5,019 nucleotides of DNA from Pseudomonadota bacterium (GCA_023392135.1 JAEVZQ010000293.1:1-5019), one strand, 5' to 3'. Counted from the first letter of the stretch, positions 1 to 4,306 are shown. Translations and numbers: made by a program. Notes: generated from the letters alone by a model not told the origin.

Positions 1-68
1 CGCGACAGGGATCGAACCTGTGACCCCTACCATGTCAAGGTAGTGCTCTACCGCTGAGCTACGCGCCC
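1..68 (-). tRNA. tRNA-Val (anticodon GAC), 3' end cut by window edge
   Basis: Read on the minus strand this is a tRNA starting GGGCGCG at position 68. It has a D-arm (AGCTCAGCGGTAGAGC), an anticodon stem CTACC/GGTAG around a seven-base loop TTGACAT, and a T-arm containing GGTTCGATCC. The anticodon GAC occupies 36-34 and reads the valine codon GUC, and also GUU through wobble. The 3' acceptor strand begins CGCG at positions 4-1, complementary to the 5' acceptor strand. The last three paired acceptor bases, the discriminator base and any encoded CCA lie beyond the left edge. Nothing in the visible part suggests a pseudogene. Confidence 0.97.
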
Positions 69-82
69 CTTGAGGTGCGTGC

Positions 83-111
83 TTCCTAGCCGTTCCGGGC
101 GTGCGCTGCAA
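83..111 (-). promoter_or_regulatory. Probable sigma-70-type promoter of tRNA-Val
   Basis: On the minus strand a -35 box TTGCAG (111-106) and a -10-like box TAGGAA (88-83) are separated by exactly 17 bases. Transcription would start about position 76, giving a leader of about 8 bases before the mature tRNA end at 68, as expected for a tRNA promoter. The -35 box is good and the -10 box is weak. The assignment rests mainly on spacing and position. Confidence 0.5.
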
Positions 112-161
112 GCGGGTTCTGCGCCGAGATGATGGCACGAGGTCGCGAAAGCAGAACCCGC
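112..161. repeat. Perfect 11-bp inverted repeat (hairpin) between zinc-binding gene and tRNA
   Basis: GCGGGTTCTGC at 112-122 is exactly complementary to GCAGAACCCGC at 151-161, with a 28-base spacer. It lies 14 bases past the stop codon of the small minus-strand gene and directly upstream of the tRNA -35 box. That position suits a transcription barrier or 3'-end processing stem for the small gene. No T-run follows on the minus strand, so it is not a classical intrinsic terminator, and the loop is long. Confidence 0.45.
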
Positions 162-175
162 CGCCATTCCGGCCT

Positions 176-352
176 TCAGGCGCCGCCGATGCCCTCTATC
201 ACTTTGCCGGTGCCGCCGCAGTTCTCGCAGGGGCGATTGCTGATCCGCCCCGTGCCGTGGCACACCGGGCATACGTCCTCGCCGGTGCCTGGCGTACCGG
301 GCGGAGCATCGTCGCCCGGGTTCATGCGGGTTTTGTCGTTGTCGCTCGCCAC
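176..352 (-). CDS. Small double-CxxC zinc-binding protein (58 aa, GTG start)
   Basis: A 58-residue protein with two CxxCxGxG knuckles, CPVCHGTG (C28, C31) and CENCGGTG (C42, C45), ending in KVIEGIGGA. This is the cysteine pattern of half a DnaJ-type zinc finger, so it probably binds one zinc through four cysteines; there is no J-domain. The first 27 residues are polar and rich in Gly and Pro, with no signal peptide or membrane segment. I chose the GTG at 352-350 because AGGAG (365-361) lies 8 bases upstream. A longer frame from 583 adds 77 residues of low-quality sequence, and an internal ATG for the Met at residue 10 would lose this site. Similar short proteins occur as hypotheticals in Bradyrhizobium relatives (from memory). 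The function is unknown; a chaperone-associated or RNA/protein-binding role would be a guess. Confidence 0.8.
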   Translation of the reverse strand: MASDNDKTRMNPGDDAPPGTPGTGEDVCPVCHGTGRISNRPCENCGGTGKVIEGIGGA

Positions 353-621
353 GAAGTCTTCTCCTGCTGTCCCCTGCCCACCGGCAATCGCTGCTGGCCC
401 GATTCGTTCCGGTCGAGAGCCTGGCACCGCAGCCGTCCCGAAAATCAAAAGTTGAATGGACAACAAGTTGCCGAAATCGCGAGCCAGTTTGCGTTCGGCA
501 GGCTGCTGATCGCAATCAGGCACCTGCCCCAGCATCGTCCAACTCAGCTTTGGCGCTATCCCGGAGACCCCGGGCATCCGCATGGATGTGGCGCGCCACG
601 AATGTTCAGGAGAACTCGCTC

Positions 622-1131
622 ATGGCGATCCGCTCGCGCCTCCTCGCAGCTGCCGCCTTTTCCAGTATTTCTCTCGCCGGCGTTGCCGCTTATGCCCAGT
701 GGGCCTCGGCCAGCCTGCCGAACACGTTCACCACACTCGCTGGCCGCTGGTCTGGTCATGGCACCGTGAAGCCGGCCTCGGGTCCGGCCGAAAGCTTCAA
801 GTGCGTGGTGACCTACATCCCCCAAGGCAGCAGCGCGCAGCTCAAGCAGAACTTGCGCTGCAAGAGCGCCAACTACAAGCTCGACGCGGCAACCCACCTG
901 GAGCTGCGTGGAGAGAAAGTCGTCGGGCGCTGGCAGGACAATATCTATGTCGGCCTGAACGGCACGGTGGCCGGCGTGGTGAAGGACGGGGGCTTCGACG
1001 TGGTGCTGAGCGGGCAGTTCTTCACGGCGAAGATGACCGTCGTGGGGTCAGGCTGCAAACAGTCGGTGACCGTGACGCCGGTCCGAGCCGACTATATCCG
1101 CGAGGTCTCGGCCTCTCTCACGAAGTGCTGA
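622..1131 (+). CDS. Exported protein of unknown function with four cysteines
   Basis: A 169-residue protein. The ATG at 622 has AGGAGA at 608-613 with 8-base spacing, and starting here exposes a typical Sec signal peptide: basic MAIRSR, a hydrophobic stretch LLAAAAFSSISLAGVAAYA, and likely cleavage after AYA (residue 25) or ASA (residue 30). No lipobox is present, so it should be soluble periplasmic or secreted. The mature part looks mostly beta, with LAGRWSGHGTV near 39-49, GRWQDNIYVGLNGTVAG near 102-118 and GFDVVLSGQFF near 124-134. The cysteines are at 61, 80, 145 and 169, the last being the C-terminal residue, so two disulfides are possible. I recognise it only as a conserved hypothetical type of Bradyrhizobium-like bacteria and see no catalytic motif. 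The in-frame upstream ATG at 550 has no ribosome binding site and would bury the signal peptide. Confidence 0.85.
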   Translation: MAIRSRLLAAAAFSSISLAGVAAYAQWASASLPNTFTTLAGRWSGHGTVKPASGPAESFKCVVTYIPQGSSAQLKQNLRCKSANYKLDAATHLELRGEKVVGRWQDNIYVGLNGTVAGVVKDGGFDVVLSGQFFTAKMTVVGSGCKQSVTVTPVRADYIREVSASLTKC

Positions 1132-1153
1132 TCGATCGGGCCTGATCAGGCAC

Positions 1154-1180
1154 CTGGAAGCGTTAACCCGGCGCTTCCGG
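1154..1180. terminator. Hairpin between convergent genes, possible bidirectional terminator
   Basis: GGAAGCG (1156-1162) pairs with CGCTTCC (1172-1178) across a 9-base loop. A G-T wobble and one more C-G pair extend it to 1154/1180, giving a 9-bp stem. It lies in the 59-base gap between the two converging stop codons, where a shared terminator is expected. Neither side has a T-run, so termination efficiency is uncertain. Confidence 0.4.
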
Positions 1181-1190
1181 CCCAGCATGC

Positions 1191-1577
1191 CTACGCCGCA
1201 AGCAGCCTGTCCACCTCTCTGACGAGATCCTTGAGGTGGAACGGCTTCGACAGTACGCGCGTGTCCTTGAACGCACCCGCATCGGTGTTCAGCGTCACGG
1301 CGGCGAACCCGGTGATGAACATGATCTTCAGCTCCGGATCGAGCTCGCTCGCGCGGCGCGCCAGCTCGATGCCGTCCATCACCGGCATCACGATGTCCGT
1401 CAGCAGCAGCGTGAACGGCTCTTCCTTCAGCCGCTGATAGGCATCAGCCCCATTCGCGAACGCAATGACGTCGTAGCCGGCCTTCGACAGCGCCCGCTCG
1501 AGAAAGCCGCGCATCGACTCGTCGTCCTCGGCGAGCAGGATGCGTACAATCGGCAGACGCGAAGGTTTAGCAGTCAT
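1191..1577 (-). CDS. cpdR: CpdR-type single-domain response regulator
   Basis: A 128-residue stand-alone receiver domain with no output domain. Visible signature parts are the acidic pair in LLAEDDE (E17/D18), the phospho-acceptor D61 in LLLTDIVMP, the switch threonine T89 in MFITGFAA and the conserved lysine K111 in VLSKPF. The TGFAA block, the KPFHLKDLV ending and the length match the CpdR family of Caulobacter and rhizobia. In those bacteria unphosphorylated CpdR acts as a ClpXP adaptor, and the CckA-ChpT phosphorelay inactivates it, controlling turnover of cell-cycle regulators. It ends in LLAA, which resembles ClpX-recognised C-termini (inference). The ATG at 1577 is preferred; a GTG at 1583 would add two residues. 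Neither has an obvious Shine-Dalgarno sequence. The N-terminus is about ten residues longer than I expect for the family. It diverges from the amidohydrolase gene, an arrangement I recall from other Rhizobiales. Confidence 0.87.
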   Translation of the reverse strand: MTAKPSRLPIVRILLAEDDESMRGFLERALSKAGYDVIAFANGADAYQRLKEEPFTLLLTDIVMPVMDGIELARRASELDPELKIMFITGFAAVTLNTDAGAFKDTRVLSKPFHLKDLVREVDRLLAA

Positions 1578-1773
1578 GGTCACGCGTTATGCTTGCAAGG
1601 AGCGGCAGGATATGGGCGTCGAAGGCCACGTGCCAGTGGAATCTGGCGCGATTTGGGTAAACGAGGAATGAACCGATCGAACTTCACAGCAACTGAGCAG
1701 CGGCGAAGCAGAACCAGGCGGAGGGGCTGCAAGCTGCGCCGCCAGATGGGGGCAATATCACTTGTCTCATGGA

Positions 1774-1800
1774 CACTGTGCCTCGCCTTGCTGCACAGTG
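1774..1800. promoter_or_regulatory. Perfect 8-bp inverted repeat upstream of the amidohydrolase gene
   Basis: CACTGTGC (1774-1781) and GCACAGTG (1793-1800) are exact reverse complements separated by 11 bases. The element ends 29 bases before the ATG at 1830, inside the divergent cpdR/amidohydrolase spacer. It could be an operator for a dimeric repressor or activator, or a hairpin in the mRNA leader. A poor promoter candidate, TTGCTG (1788-1793) with 17 bases to CTGATC (1811-1816), overlaps the right arm. If real, it would give a nearly leaderless mRNA and put the dyad over the -35 region. No specific regulator can be named. Confidence 0.4.
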
Positions 1801-1829
1801 GGCGTCAACTCTGATCTCTTCATGGATCC

Positions 1830-2729
1830 ATGTCCCAACGTGAGAGAGCGTCTATCCTGGCGGAGCTGACACCGCCGTTCGTGGTCATCGAGCCCGTCGA
1901 GCAGACGACGCCGTTCGTCTTCTGCTCACCCCACTCGGGCAGCACCTACCCCAGTGTTCTGTTGGAACGCTCACGGCTCGATGCGCATACCTTGCGTAAA
2001 TCCGAGGACTGTTTCGTCGATGAGCTGTTCGGCGACGTCGCCGCTCTGGGTGCGCCGCTGATCGCAGCTCGCTTCCCGCGGGCCTATCTCGACGTCAATC
2101 GCGAGCCCTACGAGCTCGATCCGGAGCTCTTCGAGGGGCCCCTGCCGCAGTTCGCCAATACGCAGACGATGCGCGTTGTCGGCGGACTTGGCACCCTGGC
2201 CCGGATCGTTGCCGACGGCGAGGAGATCTACGACGAGCTATTGCCGCTCTCGGCCGCGATCGAGCGCATCGAGCGCCTTTATAAGCCGTTCCACGCCCGT
2301 GTCGCTCAACTTCTCGAGCGGACCCGCCGCCGCTTCGGAGTCGCCATCCTCGTCGACTGCCACTCGATGCCGTCGGCCTCGATGCACCAGCCCGGCGGCT
2401 CACGCCCCGACTTCGTGATCGGCGACCGCTTCGGCGCTTCGTGCGATGCCAAGGTAACGCGCCTGTTCCGGGAGGTGATCACCCAGCGCGGCTATCAGGT
2501 GCAGCTCAATCGCCCCTATGCCGGCGGATTCATCACCGAGCATTACGGGCAGCCATTCAAGGGCGTGCACGCCTTACAGATCGAGATTAACAGAGGCCTC
2601 TACCTCAACGAGAATCGACTCACACGAACGGCCAACTTTGGACGGCTCAGGCACGAGCTGATCCAGATGGCGGCGCGCATTTTCATGGAGCTGCCGCCCA
2701 TCATCGCGCCACGAGCTGCTGCCGAATAG
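1830..2729 (+). CDS. N-formylglutamate amidohydrolase family protein
   Basis: A 299-residue cytoplasmic zinc-hydrolase-like protein of the N-formylglutamate amidohydrolase (FGase/HutG-type) family, which hydrolyses N-formyl-L-glutamate to glutamate and formate. Family motifs appear in order: SPHSG (33-37), RKSED (56-60), LDVNREPYELDP (87-98), DCHSMP (176-181), GDRFG (198-202), PYAGGFITEHYG (229-240) and LQIEINRGLY (249-258). These His, Asp and Glu residues include the expected metal ligands and catalytic groups, and the length is normal, so the gene looks intact. No other hut gene is in the window, so a role in histidine breakdown is not shown by context; related enzymes act on other N-formyl or N-acyl amino acids. 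The ATG at 1830 lacks a clear Shine-Dalgarno sequence. An ATG at 1822 is out of frame, and no better in-frame start precedes the conserved region. Confidence 0.88.
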   Translation: MSQRERASILAELTPPFVVIEPVEQTTPFVFCSPHSGSTYPSVLLERSRLDAHTLRKSEDCFVDELFGDVAALGAPLIAARFPRAYLDVNREPYELDPELFEGPLPQFANTQTMRVVGGLGTLARIVADGEEIYDELLPLSAAIERIERLYKPFHARVAQLLERTRRRFGVAILVDCHSMPSASMHQPGGSRPDFVIGDRFGASCDAKVTRLFREVITQRGYQVQLNRPYAGGFITEHYGQPFKGVHALQIEINRGLYLNENRLTRTANFGRLRHELIQMAARIFMELPPIIAPRAAAE

Positions 2730-2759
2730 GCATGCTGGCCGAAAGGGGTCGGTGACGGC

Positions 2760-2791
2760 AAAAAAAAGGCCGTCCGGGTTACCGAACGGCC
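2760..2791 (-). terminator. Rho-independent terminator of small RNA copy 1
   Basis: A 10-bp GC-rich stem (2791-2782 with 2777-2768, one G-U pair) and loop UAAC is followed on the minus strand by eight consecutive T (2767-2760). This is a textbook intrinsic terminator. Confidence 0.92.
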
Positions 2792-2853
2792 CAAGTCTAG
2801 GGAGGAAACGCCCAAAGGAGGGCTGTGAGCCCGGTGGAAGCACCGAACTCACG
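2760..2853 (-). ncRNA. mmgR: suhB/mmgR (alpha-r8) family small RNA, copy 1
   Basis: An RNA of about 94 nt read on the minus strand. It begins with a perfect 12-bp hairpin whose arms are plus-strand 2841-2852 and 2825-2836, with loop CUUC and two G-U pairs. Next come a GCCC/GGGC hairpin (2823-2810, loop UCCUUU), the unpaired segment UUUCCUCCCUAGACUU (2808-2793), and a terminator stem followed by eight U. The UUUCCUCCCU block, its position just before the terminator, the size and the neighbouring inositol-phosphatase-family gene match the suhB RNA of Rfam, also called mmgR or alpha-r8. That RNA was named for its place beside suhB in Agrobacterium, and in Sinorhizobium it limits polyhydroxybutyrate storage. 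The unpaired segment is complementary to Shine-Dalgarno sequences, implying translational repression in trans. The 5' end is inferred from the promoter. The terminator lies 31 bases past the amidohydrolase stop and points towards that gene. Confidence 0.8.
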
Positions 2854-2859
2854 CGAATA

Positions 2860-2888
2860 AGTATGTGGTGGGGGTTAACTTCTTTCAA
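2860..2888 (-). promoter_or_regulatory. Promoter of small RNA copy 1
   Basis: A minus-strand -35 box TTGAAA (2888-2883) lies 17 bases from the -10 box CATACT (2865-2860). The 5' stem of the RNA starts 7 bases after the -10 box, so the start site should be about 2853. Copy 3 has the same spacing and nearly the same boxes, which supports the call. Confidence 0.7.
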
Positions 2889-2995
2889 GTCTTAAGAACG
2901 GAACGAAACGTCGCAACTGATGGAACAGCTCGGGCCCTGACAATTCAGACACAGGGGTTGAGCCTCGCTCGCGTCCATTCAGACGGGCCATAGGC

Positions 2996-3027
2996 AAAAA
3001 AGAGGCCGTCCGGGGTTCCGAACGGCC
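2996..3027 (-). terminator. Rho-independent terminator of small RNA copy 2
   Basis: A 10-bp stem (3027-3018 with 3013-3004, one G-U pair) and loop AACC is followed on the minus strand by TCTTTTTT (3003-2996). The stem sequence is identical to that of copy 1; only the loop and the T-run differ. Confidence 0.9.
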
Positions 3028-3092
3028 CAAGTCTAGGGAGGAAACGCCCAAGGAGGGCTGCGGAAGACGAGCAGAGGTGCCCGCCTGCCGCA
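2996..3092 (-). ncRNA. mmgR: suhB/mmgR (alpha-r8) family small RNA, copy 2
   Basis: A second copy of about 97 nt. From the GCCC/GGGC hairpin (3058-3046, loop UCCUU) through the unpaired UUUCCUCCCUAGACUU (3044-3029) to the terminator it is nearly identical to copy 1. The differences are one base missing from the small loop, changes in the terminator loop and a C interrupting the U-tract. Its 5' domain is unrelated in sequence to copies 1 and 3. A UGCGG (3092-3088) can pair with CCGCA (3063-3059), which stands immediately before the GCCC hairpin, so the base of a 5' stem is kept with different bases. The interior can fold further through GCAG/CUGC. The start site is less certain than in the other copies because UGCGG is directly repeated (3097-3093). 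Confidence 0.77.
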
Positions 3093-3111
3093 CCGCAATA
3101 ATTAGCGGTGC
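3090..3111. promoter_or_regulatory. Operator-like dyad around the -10 box of small RNA copy 2
   Basis: GCACCGC (3090-3096) and GCGGTGC (3105-3111) are exact reverse complements flanking eight A/T bases (3097-3104). The centre coincides with the proposed -10 box on the minus strand, so a protein bound here would block transcription of copy 2. The copy 1 and copy 3 promoters lack the dyad. Confidence 0.45.
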
Positions 3112-3127
3112 AGCGCACAAAAAACAA
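3099..3127 (-). promoter_or_regulatory. Candidate promoter of small RNA copy 2
   Basis: A minus-strand TTGTTT (3127-3122) is followed after 17 bases by TAATTA (3104-3099); AATTAT one base further gives a closer -10 match with an 18-base spacer. The distance to the RNA 5' stem is 5-6 bases. Both boxes differ clearly from those of copies 1 and 3, so this copy may answer to different signals. An A6/T6 inverted repeat overlaps the -35 side. Confidence 0.5.
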
Positions 3128-3139
3128 CTGCGTTTTTTG
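3118..3139. repeat. A6/T6 inverted repeat upstream of small RNA copy 2
   Basis: CAAAAAAC (3118-3125) is the exact reverse complement of GTTTTTTG (3132-3139), with a 6-base spacer. In a GC-rich region, two six-base A/T tracts with centres about 14 bases apart are unusual. They could curve the DNA or form an UP-like or nucleoid-protein site at the copy 2 promoter. The A/T-only stem makes a terminator unlikely. Confidence 0.4.
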
Positions 3140-3212
3140 CAGAGCAGCATCGACGCAGGCGTGTAACTCCCTCGCCCTGTCGAAGACGCGAGATCCGGAT
3201 CAAGCCCGTCGC

Positions 3213-3244
3213 AAAAAAGAAGGCCGCTCGTTTGCGGAACGGCC
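3213..3244 (-). terminator. Rho-independent terminator of small RNA copy 3
   Basis: An 8-bp stem, GGCCGTTC (3244-3237) with GAGCGGCC (3229-3222), has a 7-base loop and is followed on the minus strand by TTCTTTTTT (3221-3213). The stem is shorter than in copies 1 and 2 but still strong. Confidence 0.87.
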
Positions 3245-3306
3245 AAGTCTAGGGAGGAATCGCCCAAGGTGGGCGTGAGCGTTGCGGAATGCGTCGCAGG
3301 CTCACA
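3213..3306 (-). ncRNA. mmgR: suhB/mmgR (alpha-r8) family small RNA, copy 3 (diverged)
   Basis: The third copy, about 94 nt, nearest to hisN and the most diverged. It has a 5' stem GUGAGC/GCUCAC (3305-3300 with 3280-3275) enclosing a UGCG/CGCA inner stem. A hairpin CGCCC/GGGCG (3275-3261, loop ACCUU) follows; the 5' stem and this hairpin share base 3275, so one of them loses a pair. The unpaired segment is AUUCCUCCCUAGACUU (3260-3245), differing from the other copies by its first base. The terminator has an 8-bp stem with a U-G pair and a new loop. The CUCC in the small-hairpin loop of copies 1 and 2 is lost here (ACCUU), leaving a single anti-Shine-Dalgarno element. Its promoter is of the copy 1 type. 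Confidence 0.75.
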
Positions 3307-3312
3307 TCGACC

Positions 3313-3341
3313 TGTATGCTGACATTCATGAGTCGCCTCAA
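3313..3341 (-). promoter_or_regulatory. Promoter of small RNA copy 3
   Basis: A minus-strand TTGAGG (3341-3336) and CATACA (3318-3313) are separated by 17 bases. The 5' stem begins 7 bases after the -10 box, exactly as in copy 1. The boxes differ from copy 1 in three positions overall, while the spacer is unrelated in sequence. Conservation of boxes but not spacer suggests selection on the promoter. Confidence 0.68.
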
Positions 3342-3498
3342 GATGCAATCGGAAAGCCTGAAGGTATTCTTGTGATTGTAGCCCGCCAGCAACACACGCA
3401 ACCCGACTAAACTTCGCTCCCTCGCCTCAAGCTGATTGCGCAAGGCCGCTTTGACGGCTAGCAAGCAGGCTAGGCGCGGCCAGCGGGGAGCGACGATC

Positions 3499-4296
3499 AT
3501 GAGTGTCCGATCTGACATTTCAGACTACATTTCGACAGCACACGAATTCGCCGATCTCGCGGGCGCAGCCATCCTGCCGCACTTCCGCCGTCGCATCGAG
3601 ATTGAAAACAAGGCAGCCGCTGGCGGCTTCGATCCCGTGACGGTCGCAGACAAGGCCGCAGAGCGTGCCATCAGCAAAGCACTCGCCAAGTGCTTTCCTG
3701 ACCATGGTCTGGAGGGCGAGGAGTACGGGCACCGAAACCCGGATGCTCGGATGCGCTGGATCGTAGACCCGATCGATGGCACCCGCGCGTTCATTCTCGG
3801 CATGCCGCTCTGGGGAACGCTGATCGCACTCATGGACGGCAATGCGCCGCTCATCGGCATGATGGACCAGCCCTACACGCGCGAACGCTTCTGGTCGGGG
3901 CAGCGCTCCAGCTTCTTCCGCGGGCCTGACGGCAAGGAACGGCGGATCAAGACGCGGCCCTGTCCGTCCCTTGCAGAAGCGATGTTCACCACCACCGACC
4001 CGGGGTTGTTCTCGTCCACCAAGGACCAGCGCGGCTTCAAAGCGATCAAGGAGCGGGTCCGCTCCGTGCGCTACGGCGGTGACTGTTATGCCTACTGCCT
4101 CCTCGCAGCCGGGATGATCGACATCGTCGTCGAGACCGGGCTCAAGTCCTACGACGTGGCGGCGCTCATCCCGATCATCGAGCGTGCCGGCGGGCGCATC
4201 ACAACCTGGGACGGCGGACCGGCGGCCAACGGCGGACGCATCGTGGCTGCCGGCGATCCCCGGGTGCACGAGGAAGCGTTGTCGCTGCTGGCCTGA
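3499..4296 (+). CDS. hisN: Inositol-monophosphatase family phosphatase, probable histidinol-phosphatase HisN
   Basis: A 265-residue Mg2+-dependent phosphatase of the inositol monophosphatase fold. Metal-site motifs are DPVTVAD (45-51), GEE (73-75), DPIDGTR (90-96) and SYDVAALIPIIERAGG with D219. The stretch AFILGMPLWGTLIALMDG after the DPIDGT motif and the Gln-Pro segment DQPYTRER (123-130) look like the HisN branch. HisN converts L-histidinol phosphate to histidinol, the penultimate phosphatase step of histidine synthesis, where no PHP- or HAD-type enzyme does so. A SuhB-like inositol-1-phosphatase is the main alternative. The ATG at 3499 is chosen because GGGGAG (3485-3490) lies 8 bases upstream; an in-frame ATG at 3436 would add 21 basic residues without a ribosome binding site. 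It diverges from the small RNA array, whose copy 3 promoter ends 157 bases upstream. I see no convincing promoter for hisN itself. Confidence 0.85.
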   Translation: MSVRSDISDYISTAHEFADLAGAAILPHFRRRIEIENKAAAGGFDPVTVADKAAERAISKALAKCFPDHGLEGEEYGHRNPDARMRWIVDPIDGTRAFILGMPLWGTLIALMDGNAPLIGMMDQPYTRERFWSGQRSSFFRGPDGKERRIKTRPCPSLAEAMFTTTDPGLFSSTKDQRGFKAIKERVRSVRYGGDCYAYCLLAAGMIDIVVETGLKSYDVAALIPIIERAGGRITTWDGGPAANGGRIVAAGDPRVHEEALSLLA

Positions 4297-4306
4297 CCAA
4301 CGGCTC

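Noticed and set aside
353..583. N-terminal extension of the small zinc-binding protein up to an ATG at 583
   Set aside because: The GTG at 352 has a well-spaced AGGAG, and the extra 77 residues show no domain or signal features.
101..769. 222-residue plus-strand frame overlapping the zinc protein and the exported protein
   Set aside because: It crosses the inverted repeat and overlaps two better-supported genes. It has no ribosome binding site and is composed of Arg/Ala/Pro-rich shadow sequence.
1615..1640. Sigma-54 promoter-like TGGCACG upstream of cpdR on the minus strand
   Set aside because: The -24-like half is good, but the -12 half reads CTTC and lacks the essential GC.
1236..1814. 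192-residue plus-strand frame antisense to cpdR
   Set aside because: Its first two thirds mirror the cpdR coding strand and are Arg-rich, as expected of a GC-rich shadow frame. Only the last 48 codons lie outside cpdR and are listed separately as a weak possibility.
2757..3280. CRISPR-like or mobile repeat array
   Set aside because: There are three copies of about 65-95 bases, 217-236 bases apart, with copy-specific promoters and directional terminators. No CRISPR geometry, transposase or target-site duplication is seen.
2574..3348. Minus-strand open frames across the small RNA region, with recurring peptides such as SSLDLGRS
   Set aside because: The recurring peptides are translations of the repeated RNA core. 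They fall in different frames in different copies, lack ribosome binding sites and run through the terminators; an RNA gene explains the repetition.
3446..3473. Direct repeat GGCTAG x2 and small GCCG/CGGC dyad before hisN as an operator
   Set aside because: Six-base and four-base words are too short to distinguish from chance in GC-rich DNA, and no promoter aligns with them.
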